Part shown: piece by piece, positions 33,674 through 43,088 of the stretch | Layout of the letters: each line of letters starts with the position of its first letter | Position numbering within the stretch: the first letter of the stretch is position 1 | Translations under genes and position numbers: made by a program | The notes under the pieces: model-generated | What the model was told of the DNA's origin: nothing | Databases searched by the model: none | Seen by the model: only the letters and a program-made list of their open reading frames with translations | Assembly: GCA_035555435.1 (NCBI GenBank) | Contig: DATMGN010000056.1 | Coordinates: 87,327-151,326, forward strand | Origin: 73-13 sp035555435 | GTDB lineage: Bacteria; Actinomycetota; Actinomycetes; Actinomycetales; Microbacteriaceae | Reading direction: 5' to 3' | DNA length: 64,000 nucleotides

Positions 33674-34776
33674 CCCCTGTCGATCCGGTAGGCGGCGAGC
33701 TTGTCCTCATCGATCGCGATCCCCACGCCTGGAACGGCAGGAGCAGCGACGAAGCCGTCTTCGATGCGGATCGGTTCGGCGATGAGGTCGTCCGCCATGT
33801 CGAGGAAGTTCGACAGTTCGGCCGCGCGGCGCGACGAGTACTCGAACGCGGCCCCGAACGTGACGGTGGCGAGGCTGCCGAGCTGGGAGTCGATCTGGTT
33901 GCCCATCAGGACGTCCACGCCGAGGGCCTCGGCGTAGGAGAGGATCTTCTGCGACTCCGTGAATCCGGTCCGTGCGGTCTTAATCGACAGCGCCGTCGCA
34001 CCGCCGGTCTGGATCTCCCGGGCGGCGTCGCCGAGCGATGGCGCGGACTCGTCGGCGACGACGGGAATGCGCGAGAGCCGCACGAGACGACGCCGACCGA
34101 GGATCTCACGAGCGTCGTCCGGCTCCTCGAAGTAGGTCAGACCCACATCGGCCGTCGCGTCGAGCACCTGAAGCGCCTCGGTGGCCGTCCATCCGCGATT
34201 CGCATCGAGGTACAGCTCGATATCCGGACCCAGCGCCTCGCGAAGGGCAAGGGTGAGCTCGATGTCCACCGCGATCGGCCGCCTGCCGACCTTAACCTTG
34301 AACGTGCGGATGCCGAACCGCTCGATGTACGATCGGGCTTCATCCACGAGGGCTGCGACCGAGTCGAATCCGAGCATGTGCGAGACCGCGAGCTTCGGAG
34401 CGTAGCCGCCGAGGAGGCGATGCACGGGCAGCCCGAGGGCCTTGCCCACGATGTCCCACAATGCGATGTCCACGGCACCCTTCGCCGTGGGATTGCCGAC
34501 CGTCTTCGCGAGCATCGCGTGGATCCGCGCGCGGTCGAGCGGATCGGAGCCGACCAAGATGCTCTGGAACAGGCCCGTGAGGACGCCCACGGTCGACGCG
34601 ACCGTCTCGCCGTAGGTGTACGGTCGAGGCGGCACGTCCGCGACCCCGACGATGCCGTCGGACGTCGTGATCCGCAGCAACACGTGCTCGATCTCGTGTA
34701 CGGCGCCACTGGCGAAGTGCAGCGGTTTGGTCATCGGGATGCGGTACGGGATGGCCTCGACCTCATCGATGATCAC
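33670..34776 (-). CDS. catB: Muconate cycloisomerase (enolase superfamily)
   Basis: This enzyme converts cis,cis-muconate to muconolactone. The 368-residue protein has the enolase-superfamily residues KVK (TFKVKVGRRP), the metal ligands in YLDANRGW, FEEP and VADES, and the second catalytic Lys in LSIKTARTG. The order with catC and catA supports CatB over a chloromuconate or dipeptide-epimerase role. It overlaps lysR and catC by 4 nt each. Confidence 0.93.
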   Translation of the reverse strand: MIIDEVEAIPYRIPMTKPLHFASGAVHEIEHVLLRITTSDGIVGVADVPPRPYTYGETVASTVGVLTGLFQSILVGSDPLDRARIHAMLAKTVGNPTAKGAVDIALWDIVGKALGLPVHRLLGGYAPKLAVSHMLGFDSVAALVDEARSYIERFGIRTFKVKVGRRPIAVDIELTLALREALGPDIELYLDANRGWTATEALQVLDATADVGLTYFEEPDDAREILGRRRLVRLSRIPVVADESAPSLGDAAREIQTGGATALSIKTARTGFTESQKILSYAEALGVDVLMGNQIDSQLGSLATVTFGAAFEYSSRRAAELSNFLDMADDLIAEPIRIEDGFVAAPAVPGVGIAIDEDKLAAYRIDRG

Positions 34777-35678
34777 CGTTCGAGCTCCTCTCCTGCGTCG
34801 CGGATCACATCGGTGATGAAGGCGGCGAAGCGCTGGACGAGACGGGAGCTGTCGTTCGCCCTCCAGGCGACGGCCAGTTCAGAGGTGGGCGCGTCCTCGA
34901 TCTCGCGGAACACCGTGCCGCCGAGGTTCAATGAGGTCGCCGATTGCGGAACCAGTGCCGGGCCGATGCCGGCTGCCACGAGCGAGAGCAGCGCAGACGT
35001 CTCGCGCACCCGGTACTCGTAGCGTGGTGTGAGTCCGTGGTCGAGGAAGCGGGCCGAGATCGTCTGCGACATCGACGAGTCCTCCGAGTAGCCGACCATG
35101 GTCTGGTCGGCGAAGTCGGCGAATGTCAGCGTTCCCCCATCGGCGAGTCGCGAGTTCGTCGGGATAGCGGCCACGATCTGCTCGCGCGCGACCGTGACAT
35201 GGTTGATCGCCGCCGATGGCGCGGGCGTGCGCAGGACCACGACGTCGAGTCGCTGGTCCTCCAGCTCTCGGACCAGCTGGGGGGTGAGCATCTCGCCGTT
35301 GACGGCCAGGCTCACGCCATCGAACGCGTGCCTCGCCTCCCGGACGACCCGTGGCATCAACCCGTAGGTCGTCGAGCCCGTGAACCCGATGCGCAACGCG
35401 CCCTGCAGGCCTTCGCCGACCCGCTTGACCTCGTCCTCGAGCACGTCGAGCTCGGCGAGGATGCGACGACCCCGTTCGAGGAGCAGCTCGCCCGCCGGCT
35501 TCAGCGCGACCTTCCGCGTCGTGCGCGTCAGCAGCTCGGTACCCAATGACCTCTCCAGCACTCGGATCTGCTGCGACAGCGGGGGCTGGGCCATCAGCAG
35601 CCGTTGGGCCGCGCGTCCAAAGTGGTGTTCTTCGGCGACAGCGACGAAATAGCGCAGTTGACGTGTCTCGATCGACAT
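34773..35678 (-). CDS. LysR family regulator of the ben/cat genes (CatR/BenM-like)
   Basis: The 301-residue protein has the LysR N-terminal helix-turn-helix (MSIETRQLRYFVAVAEEHHFGRAAQRL, PPLSQQIRVLERSLG) and a two-lobed effector domain. It overlaps catB by 4 nt and is divergent from benA. It is therefore the obvious candidate activator responding to benzoate or muconate. A perfect inverted repeat at 35734-35761 in the intergenic space is a candidate binding site. Confidence 0.92.
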   Translation of the reverse strand: MSIETRQLRYFVAVAEEHHFGRAAQRLLMAQPPLSQQIRVLERSLGTELLTRTTRKVALKPAGELLLERGRRILAELDVLEDEVKRVGEGLQGALRIGFTGSTTYGLMPRVVREARHAFDGVSLAVNGEMLTPQLVRELEDQRLDVVVLRTPAPSAAINHVTVAREQIVAAIPTNSRLADGGTLTFADFADQTMVGYSEDSSMSQTISARFLDHGLTPRYEYRVRETSALLSLVAAGIGPALVPQSATSLNLGGTVFREIEDAPTSELAVAWRANDSSRLVQRFAAFITDVIRDAGEELER

Positions 35679-35733
35679 CGTGCCTCCTCGCGCCCTCTGG
35701 CCCAGAGGCAGGCTAAGCGGCGCACTCGTTGGA

Positions 35734-35761
35734 ATTAATGACGCAAATCCTCTTCATTAAT
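35734..35761. promoter_or_regulatory. Inverted repeat between lysR and benA, candidate LysR site
   Basis: ATTAATGA (35734-35741) and TCATTAAT (35754-35761) are perfect 8-bp arms around a 12-bp spacer, AT-rich against GC-rich surroundings. The site lies 56 nt upstream of the lysR start and about 210 nt before benA. Confidence 0.6.
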
Positions 35762-35970
35762 ATGTAGCGCATCTCAATGTCGAGTACGAGTACTGCGCGG
35801 CCCCGCCGGAACTGCAAGCGCTGGGGTCCGGGCCCCGAGACGATCGACGTGACCGGAGCCCCCCCTGGCTCAGCACTGGTGATTGTGCTGATGTCGTGCT
35901 CACGGCGGGCATGGGAGTCTCTGACCCAACCCGCGTGGCGGGGCAGCTGACCCAATGGAGGGACGAAGTC

Positions 35971-37347
35971 ATGACTGATGTGCTCGGCCACGTGAAGACC
36001 GTCCTGGCGGATGCCGTCGTGGACGACCGCGACCGCGGCGTCATTCGTGCGAACCGCCGGATCTTCACCGACGAGGAGATCTTCGAACTCGAGATGAAGC
36101 ACATCTTCGAGGGCAACTGGATCTACCTCGCCCACGAGTCCCAAGTGCCGAACCCCGGGGACTACATCACCACCTACATCGGCCGCCAGCCGATCATGAT
36201 CACCCGCGACCAGGCGGGAGATCTGCACTGCCTGATCAACGCCTGCGCCCACCGGGGCGCGATGATCTGCCGCCGCAAGACCGACAACCGCATGACGCTG
36301 ACCTGCCCGTTCCACGGCTGGACATTCCGCAACGACGGGACGCTGCTCAAGGTCAAGGACCCGGACGACGCCGGTTATCCAGAGAGCTTCAACACGGCGG
36401 GCTCGCACGACCTGACGAAGGTGGCCCGGTTCGAAAGCTATCGCGGCTTCATGTTCGGAAGCCTCAACGACGACGTGCTCTCGCTCGATGAGCACCTCGG
36501 CGACACGACCAAGGTCATCGACATGCTCGTCGACCAGTCGCCGGAGGGGCTCGAGGTGCTCAAGGGCTCCTCCACGTACACCTTCGATGGCAACTGGAAG
36601 GTGCAGGCTGAGAACGGCGCTGACGGCTACCACGTCACCGCCACGCACTGGAACTATGCCGCCACGACCGCACGCCGCAACACCGGCGCATCGACGAACA
36701 CCACCAAGACGCTCGACGCGGGCAGCTGGGGCAAGGCCGGTGGCGGCTACTGGTCCTACCCGAACGGGCACCTGTGCCTGTGGACCTGGGCCGCGAACCC
36801 GCAGGATCGGCCGCTGTGGGACCGGATGGATGAGCTCAAGGCGCAGTTCGGCGAGGCGAAGGGCGAGTTCATGGTCAAGGGCTCTCGCAACCTCTGCCTC
36901 TACCCGAACGTCTACGTGATGGACCAGTTCAGCACCCAGATCCGTCAGTTCCGGCCCATCGCCCCGAACAAGACCGAGGTCACGATCTACTGCATCGCCC
37001 CGAAGGGCGAGAGCGCGGCGGCGCGAGCGCATCGCATCCGCCAGTACGAGGACTTCTTCAACGCGTCCGGCATGGCCACGCCCGACGACCTCGAGGAGTT
37101 CCGCTCCTGCCAGCTCGCCTTCCAGGCGACGAACTCGCCATGGAACGACATGAGCCGGGGAGCCGAGCATTGGCTCAACGGTCCGGATGAAGTGGCGACG
37201 TCACTCGATATGCCGGGGGTCATCTCCTCCGGGATGAAGAACGAGGACGAAGGGCTGTTCCCCATCCAGCACGGCTACTGGCTCTCAGCCATCCGTCGCG
37301 GGCTCGCGCGGCAGGAGACGCACGCGGAAGAGGGGTTCGGAGAGTGA
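35971..37347 (+). CDS. benA: Benzoate 1,2-dioxygenase, large (alpha) subunit
   Basis: This Rieske non-heme iron oxygenase dihydroxylates benzoate to the cis-diol. The 458-residue protein carries the Rieske cluster CAHRGAMIC...CPFHGW (residues ~90-112) and the mononuclear iron site NGADGYHVTATHWNY. The ATG at 35971 follows GGAGGG. Family substrate range includes benzoate, toluate and anthranilate-like acids. The adjacent catechol genes favour benzoate. Confidence 0.93.
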   Translation: MTDVLGHVKTVLADAVVDDRDRGVIRANRRIFTDEEIFELEMKHIFEGNWIYLAHESQVPNPGDYITTYIGRQPIMITRDQAGDLHCLINACAHRGAMICRRKTDNRMTLTCPFHGWTFRNDGTLLKVKDPDDAGYPESFNTAGSHDLTKVARFESYRGFMFGSLNDDVLSLDEHLGDTTKVIDMLVDQSPEGLEVLKGSSTYTFDGNWKVQAENGADGYHVTATHWNYAATTARRNTGASTNTTKTLDAGSWGKAGGGYWSYPNGHLCLWTWAANPQDRPLWDRMDELKAQFGEAKGEFMVKGSRNLCLYPNVYVMDQFSTQIRQFRPIAPNKTEVTIYCIAPKGESAAARAHRIRQYEDFFNASGMATPDDLEEFRSCQLAFQATNSPWNDMSRGAEHWLNGPDEVATSLDMPGVISSGMKNEDEGLFPIQHGYWLSAIRRGLARQETHAEEGFGE

Positions 37348-37859
37348 GCGCAGCGGCACTCGGCACTGCCACGATCACGCGACAGCAGATCGAGGACTTC
37401 CTCTACCGGGAAGCCCGCTACCTCGACGATCGCGAGTTCGAGAACTGGCTCGAGTGCTATGCGGACGACGTCGAGTACTGGATGCCCTCGTGGCGCGACG
37501 ACGACCTTCTCAGCGCTGACCCGCAGTCGGAGATCTCCCTGATCTACTACCCGAACAAGGGCGGCCTCGAGGACCGCGTGTTCCGTATCCGCACGGAGCG
37601 GTCGAGCGCGACCTCGGTTCCCGAGCCGCGCACCAGCCACAACATCTCGAACGTCGAGATCATCGAGCAGAACGGTAGCCTCATCGACGTGCGCTTCAAC
37701 TGGCACACCATGTACTTCCGCTACAAGACGATCGATCCCTACTACGGCACGTCGTTCTACACGATCGACTTCTCAGGACCGAGTCCGCTCATCCGCCGGA
37801 AGACCGTGATCCTCAAGAACGACTTCATCCATCACGTCGTTGACGTCTACCACTTCTGA
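37344..37859 (+). CDS. benB: Benzoate 1,2-dioxygenase, small (beta) subunit
   Basis: This is the structural beta subunit of the ring-hydroxylating dioxygenase, with the NTF2-like fold. The 171-residue protein has QQIEDFLYREARYLDDREFENWLE and ends KTVILKNDFIHHVVDVYHF, typical of BenB/XylY. It starts with GTG at 37344, overlapping the benA stop by 4 nt. Confidence 0.95.
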   Translation: MSAAALGTATITRQQIEDFLYREARYLDDREFENWLECYADDVEYWMPSWRDDDLLSADPQSEISLIYYPNKGGLEDRVFRIRTERSSATSVPEPRTSHNISNVEIIEQNGSLIDVRFNWHTMYFRYKTIDPYYGTSFYTIDFSGPSPLIRRKTVILKNDFIHHVVDVYHF

Positions 37860-37868
37860 AAGCGCGCC

Positions 37869-40160
37869 ATGTCGCACCAGGTCGCGCTGACCTTCGAAGA
37901 CGGCGTCACTCGATTCATCCGCTGCGAGAGCGATCAGACCGTCGCGGACGCCTCCTATCGCGCCCGCATCAACATCCCCTTGGACTGTCGAGACGGAGCA
38001 TGCGGGACCTGCAAGGCATTCTGCGAATCCGGCGAGTACGACGGCGGGACGTACATCGATGATGCGCTGACGGCCGACGAGGCCGCGCAGGGGTTTGCTC
38101 TGCCATGCAGCATGAAGCCGCGATCCGATTTGGTGCTGCGGATCGCGGGCACGTCCACGATGGCGAAAACCGAAACCGCCCGCTATACCGGGACGATCAC
38201 CCGGGTCGGGCCCATCAACCCGACCACCTACGAACTCGCCATCCGAGTCGAGCACCGCGATGGCCTGCACTTCCTGCCGGGCCAGTACGTCAACATCACG
38301 GTCCCCGGCACTACGGCGGAGCGCTCTTACTCGTTCAGCAACTCGACGTCCGACGAGGAGCTCACGTTCCTCGTCAAGATCACTCCCGGCGGAGTGATGT
38401 CGGAGTTCCTGACTGAGCGTGCCGCGGTCGGCGACCCGATCTCCTTCACAGGTCCGAATGGCACCTTCTTCCTCCGCGAGGACGACAGTCCGCTGCTGCT
38501 GCTGGCAGGCGGGACCGGGCTCGCCCCCGTGCTGTCCATCATGCGCCGGCTTCACGAGAGCGAATCGAAGCGACCGGTGCACCTCGTCTACGGCGTCACC
38601 ACCGACGACGACCTCGTCGATCTCGGCACGATCGACGCCTTGGCATCCGGCATGTCCATGACCTGGGACTACTGCGTCGCAGACCGGACGAGCAGCCATC
38701 CGAAGACCGGATACGTCACGAGCTACATCGGGCCGGAGCATCACCGCAACGGTGCCGTGTCAGTCTACCTTTGCGGCCCTCCGCCGATGGTCGACGCAGT
38801 CCGAGAGCACTTCCAGGCGATCGGGATCACGCCAACGGCGTTCCACTTCGAGAGGTTCGCCCTCGCCGTCGCACCCGGAGTGAACGCGCAGGCGCCAGTC
38901 GAACCACCCGCGTCCGCCTCCAACACGGTCGCTGATTCGGAAGAAGCCGAGGTGGAGAACGAGGTCGCAGGACACGAGACAGCAGCGGCAGCGGTCGTCG
39001 ACGGGGTGGGCGCACCGCTCGAGCCGGTGGTCGTCCGGTCGGACGCAACGCCCGCACCGGTGAGCTTGGTAGATCGCGCGCCGGTCGGACGCCGACTGTG
39101 CGGGCAGGAGATATTCCCGGCCCGAGCAGCTTCGCCATCGAATGCGGGTGGCCCGGTATCCGCGACGACAGTGCTGGCATCCCGATCGATCGCGGGCCAG
39201 GAGACGTTCGCGGCCGCAAGGACCGTACCGGTCAGAACAGGTGCTGCCCTCGACCATCTGCCACCAACCAGGTCGCGACGCGGGATCGCCGGGCAGGAGA
39301 TGTTCGCCCGCCGAGATGCCGACCCGACGCGCATCCCTTCGGCACCGGCGCAGACGCCGATCCCGCCGATGCGGTTCCTCAGCCCCGGTCGATTCGGCGA
39401 CAAGATCGTCCTGCTCACGGGAGGCGCACAGGGCATCGGCGCGCACGTCGCGCGCCGCATCGCAGCAGAGGGCGGGACGCTGCTGCTCGCGGATCGTTCC
39501 GAGTTCGTCGACGAGGTCCGGGACCAGCTCGAAGGCGGGCCCGACCGGCACGGATCGATCCTCGCCGACCTCGAGACCTGGGACGGCGCTCAACGCGCGG
39601 TCGATGCGGCGATCGAACGCCACGGGAGGATCGACATCGCGATCCACGCCGTCGGCGGGACGATCTGGCAGCGACCGTTCCAGAGCTACGAACCGGACCA
39701 GATCGAGGCGGAGATCCGGCGTTCACTCTTCCCCACGCTCTGGGCGACGCGCGCCGTCGCCCCGCACATGATCGCGCGGCGCTCGGGGACCATCGTCAAC
39801 GTCTCATCCACAGCGACCCGGGGCATCCATCGCGTCCCCTATTCGGCGGCGAAGGGCGGCGTGAACGCGTTGACGGCATCACTGGCGTTCGAACTGGGCG
39901 CCTACGGCATCCGTGTCGTGGGCGTCGCACCGGGGGGAACCGACGCGCCCCCGCGCCGGATCCAGAGGGGTCCGCTCCCGGACACGGAGCTCGAGCGGAA
40001 ATGGGCGGACGAGACCGTCGCCCAAGTTGTGGATTCGACGCTGCTCAAGCGCTACGGGACGCTCGACGAGCAGGCGTCGGCGATCGCGTTCGCCGCCTCG
40101 GACGAGGCCTCGTACATCACCGGCGATACCATCCCGGTATCCGGTGGCGACCTCGGATAG
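37869..40160 (+). CDS. BenC-BenD fusion: dioxygenase reductase plus diol dehydrogenase
   Basis: This is one 763-residue frame. Residues 1-90 are a plant-type [2Fe-2S] ferredoxin (Cys40, 45, 48, 80). Residues ~103-335 are the FAD/NAD reductase (RSYSFSN 152-158, GGTGLAP 214-220, CGPPPM 302-307), together a complete BenC. Residues ~341-500 form an Ala/Pro-rich linker with three GQE repeats (412-416, 443-447, 475-479). Residues ~505-763 are a short-chain dehydrogenase (TGGAQGIG 517-524, Ser646/647, Tyr658, Lys662), matching the benzoate cis-diol dehydrogenase BenD. BenC and BenD are normally separate. The frame shows no interruption and no internal start with a convincing ribosome site, so a true fusion is likely. 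It follows benB by 9 nt. Confidence 0.9.
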   Translation: MSHQVALTFEDGVTRFIRCESDQTVADASYRARINIPLDCRDGACGTCKAFCESGEYDGGTYIDDALTADEAAQGFALPCSMKPRSDLVLRIAGTSTMAKTETARYTGTITRVGPINPTTYELAIRVEHRDGLHFLPGQYVNITVPGTTAERSYSFSNSTSDEELTFLVKITPGGVMSEFLTERAAVGDPISFTGPNGTFFLREDDSPLLLLAGGTGLAPVLSIMRRLHESESKRPVHLVYGVTTDDDLVDLGTIDALASGMSMTWDYCVADRTSSHPKTGYVTSYIGPEHHRNGAVSVYLCGPPPMVDAVREHFQAIGITPTAFHFERFALAVAPGVNAQAPVEPPASASNTVADSEEAEVENEVAGHETAAAAVVDGVGAPLEPVVVRSDATPAPVSLVDRAPVGRRLCGQEIFPARAASPSNAGGPVSATTVLASRSIAGQETFAAARTVPVRTGAALDHLPPTRSRRGIAGQEMFARRDADPTRIPSAPAQTPIPPMRFLSPGRFGDKIVLLTGGAQGIGAHVARRIAAEGGTLLLADRSEFVDEVRDQLEGGPDRHGSILADLETWDGAQRAVDAAIERHGRIDIAIHAVGGTIWQRPFQSYEPDQIEAEIRRSLFPTLWATRAVAPHMIARRSGTIVNVSSTATRGIHRVPYSAAKGGVNALTASLAFELGAYGIRVVGVAPGGTDAPPRRIQRGPLPDTELERKWADETVAQVVDSTLLKRYGTLDEQASAIAFAASDEASYITGDTIPVSGGDLG

Positions 40161-40184
40161 CCGCGCGACGGGCGCATCCCCGCC

Positions 40185-42950
40185 TCATGCGATCGCACCC
40201 GTTTCGCGGTACCGCGCGGCGAGCTCGGCCCGCGAACGAATGCCGAGCTTCCCGTATATGCGGGTGAGGTGGAACTGTACGGTCTTCGCGGAGATGTAGA
40301 GCTCGGAGGCGACCTCACGGTTCGACTTCCCGCTTGCGACGAGCCGAGCGACGATGCGCTCCTGCGACGTGAGTCCAAGGTCGGGTTGCGTGCCGCGGTG
40401 CGTGCCGACTCCCGCGGCGGCGATCTCACGATCGCAAAGCTGGATGTAGCGGATCGCCCCGAGTCGCGCGAAGAGCTGACGCGCTGACCACAGCGCCGTG
40501 TCGGACTCGCGCCGCTTCCCAGCGCGCCGGAGCGACTGGCCGTAGGCGAACCACAGCCTCGCACGATCCACCTCGAGCGGAAGCCCGTCCAGGCGATGCA
40601 GTGCGTCCTCGAACGCCTGCCGTGCCTCCTCGATCTCACCGCGCGCAGCGTGGAGTCGCCCGAGGGGCAACGCGAGTCGCGCGAGCGACACGACGTCCTC
40701 TCGAACTCGGGCCCGCGCGATGTGCGGCTCCAGGACGCTCGCGGCCTCGTCGAGGCGCCCCTCCATGACGAGCGCATTCGCGTAGAGGTCGACCCATGGC
40801 CAGAAGCCCGGCTCGTTGACGGGATCGTCCAGTGCGCGCTCGGCCAACGGGGTCAGTGTTCGTACGACGCCGCGGTAGTCGGCTCCCGCTTCGGCGACGT
40901 TAGCCCGGGCGATCAGGCTCGGCAGACGCATCACCAGGTAGTCGGTCGACACGCTCGAGCCACGTTGCAGGCTCGCGACGGCGTCTGCACCCTCGTTCCG
41001 CATGGCATGGATCTGACTGACCGTCCACTCGAGCAGCGGTACGAAGAAGGTCATGCCGGAGTGCTCGACGATCTCGATGCCCCGAGTCGCGATGTCCATG
41101 GCGTGTTCCCACTCCCCCACAAGGAACAGCACCCGCGCCAGCCAAGCATGCGCCCATGCCGAGATCCGCAGCGAACCCCCATCGAGGTCCGGCGGCAGCG
41201 ATGAGGACAACCCGGTTCGTGCCTCGTCGATTCGGCCACTGGCGAGACTCAGCCACCCTCGACCCATGATCACGCGCTGCGCTTGGGCACCACGCAGTCC
41301 GGTGAGCTGGTCGTATGCGGCGAAACCCGCCGCGACATCACCGCAGGCGCCGAGGCCCAGTCCACGGATCGCGCGCGCCTCGGTGGCGATCGGACTGTCC
41401 GCCGGGGCCAGAGCGATGGCGCGATCGATCCAGCGAACGAGATCGTGCGGGTTCCAGGAGAGCAGCGAGTGGAGCACGAACCGTTGGCAGATCGCGGACG
41501 CCAGTTCCGGATCGCTCATCGGATCGACCGCGCGCCACGCCCGGGACAAGCGGGCCTCGGCCTCCGCCGGCTGGCCTTGGACGACGGCAAGATATCCGAG
41601 CACCGCGTCGTGCAGCGCGGTCTCCCGGAGGCGGTCGACCTGCGGCAGCAGCTCGCGCGCGGACAGCGTGTCACCCGCCGCGACGAGCGCGTCGATGGCT
41701 CGCACCCGACGCTCCTCCTTGAGCCGCTGGTCGTCGGTCAAGCGTCCCGCCAGCGCGATGAGCTCCGCGGCCTCGGCCCAGTTGCCGTGCCGCGCGCTCA
41801 CCGTGCCGGCACTGTCCAGCTCGGCCGCCAGCGCGCTGTCCGGCATGAGCGATGCAGCGGCGCGATGACGGAGCCTCTCATTGCGTTGCGCGAGGATCGA
41901 CGCGGCACGCTGGTGGATACGGGAGCGTCGGCTGGGACCGATGTGGTCAAGGACCGCACGACGAACCATCGGGCTCGTGAAGAGCACCAGCGGTACCGCG
42001 TCGTTCTCAGTAGTGACGATGAGGCCGGAGGCGCCGGCCTCGCCGAACGCGACGGGCGGGTCCGCGAGGTCGGCCAGGCTGAGGATGTCCGCCAGGTCGG
42101 CCGGCTGCGCCAGGACGCTTGCCGTCTCGACGAATGCCCGGCCCGAAGGGCTGAGTCCGCCGAGTGCCGCGCCGACGGCTCTGGTGACGAATCGCGGTGC
42201 GGGCAGGTCTCTCGGAGCCGCGCGCCACAGCATCCGTGGTGCCTCCATGAGCAGATCCAGGATCGCGCGCTCATCGCCCTCGGTGTGATCGATCAGCCGT
42301 TGCGCGACACGACGATCGATGGCGATGCCGAGTCCCGTCGCCAACACCATCGCCTCATCGGCGGTGACCGGACGACGGACGATCGTCGACTCCGACAGCT
42401 CGTCGAGGACCGCGGCCGCGTCCCGTGACCCGACACCCGCGTCACGGCCACGCAGAAAGACCATGCGGATGCCGGGATTCGCGTCCGATTCGGCGAACTC
42501 GACGAGCTCGCGGAGCACCGTCGCGTCCGCACGCGCAGCGTCGTCGACGATGACGAGGGTGCCGGGCGAGCTGGCACGGAGGAGCTCGGAGATCGACTCT
42601 GCGGGAGCGCCATTCGCGGGCCTGCCGATGGCCGTCGCGAGCGGACGGCGCAGGTCGGCGGCCAGTGCATCAGGGGGCGGTCGTAGTCGGACGATCTCGC
42701 CGGGGTAGTCGGCGAGCGCACGTCTGAGCAGTGACGAAAGGTCGGCGCCGGGTGCGCCGACAAGGAGGATCGGGCGCCGCTCCTCCCGCAGCAGCTCCGC
42801 GATGAGCGCGACGCCGTCGTCACCACCCACGAGACGGCTCACGGCCCCATCGTAGGTACTCACGCTGCAGGCAGACGTCCGCCGAATCCACTCGCAGCAG
42901 CATGCATCCGAGCAGCGAACGTGGCCGATGAGCCCGCCGAATCCACTCAT
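40185..42950 (-). CDS. Large LuxR-family (LAL-type) transcriptional regulator
   Basis: The 921-residue protein has an N-terminal NTPase-like domain, a long helical TPR-like region, and a C-terminal LuxR helix-turn-helix (GLTSQERIVARLVASGKSNREVASELYISAKTVQFHLTRIYGKLGI). The Walker A position reads LLVGAPGADLSSLL and lacks the Lys. Walker B LVIVDDA is kept, so ATP hydrolysis is doubtful. The ATG at 42950 is chosen for GGAGGG 7 nt upstream. It adds a Cys-rich N-terminus (Cys13, 17, 18, 19, 28) not usual in the family. GTGs at 42863 and 42842 are alternatives. It is convergent with the benCD fusion and divergent from the hydrolase at 43089. Confidence 0.85.
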   Translation of the reverse strand: MSGFGGLIGHVRCSDACCCEWIRRTSACSVSTYDGAVSRLVGGDDGVALIAELLREERRPILLVGAPGADLSSLLRRALADYPGEIVRLRPPPDALAADLRRPLATAIGRPANGAPAESISELLRASSPGTLVIVDDAARADATVLRELVEFAESDANPGIRMVFLRGRDAGVGSRDAAAVLDELSESTIVRRPVTADEAMVLATGLGIAIDRRVAQRLIDHTEGDERAILDLLMEAPRMLWRAAPRDLPAPRFVTRAVGAALGGLSPSGRAFVETASVLAQPADLADILSLADLADPPVAFGEAGASGLIVTTENDAVPLVLFTSPMVRRAVLDHIGPSRRSRIHQRAASILAQRNERLRHRAAASLMPDSALAAELDSAGTVSARHGNWAEAAELIALAGRLTDDQRLKEERRVRAIDALVAAGDTLSARELLPQVDRLRETALHDAVLGYLAVVQGQPAEAEARLSRAWRAVDPMSDPELASAICQRFVLHSLLSWNPHDLVRWIDRAIALAPADSPIATEARAIRGLGLGACGDVAAGFAAYDQLTGLRGAQAQRVIMGRGWLSLASGRIDEARTGLSSSLPPDLDGGSLRISAWAHAWLARVLFLVGEWEHAMDIATRGIEIVEHSGMTFFVPLLEWTVSQIHAMRNEGADAVASLQRGSSVSTDYLVMRLPSLIARANVAEAGADYRGVVRTLTPLAERALDDPVNEPGFWPWVDLYANALVMEGRLDEAASVLEPHIARARVREDVVSLARLALPLGRLHAARGEIEEARQAFEDALHRLDGLPLEVDRARLWFAYGQSLRRAGKRRESDTALWSARQLFARLGAIRYIQLCDREIAAAGVGTHRGTQPDLGLTSQERIVARLVASGKSNREVASELYISAKTVQFHLTRIYGKLGIRSRAELAARYRETGAIA

Positions 42951-43088
42951 ACCGATTCCCTCCGAATGGATACCGATAGCGTCCTGCAGCCCGATCGACG
43001 CGCCTCTAGGCTTGGCGCTGACCGGAGAGCAAGGAAGCACGACGTCGATCGCGAAGCGACCGTCGCGCCGATCATCGGAGCCACGACC

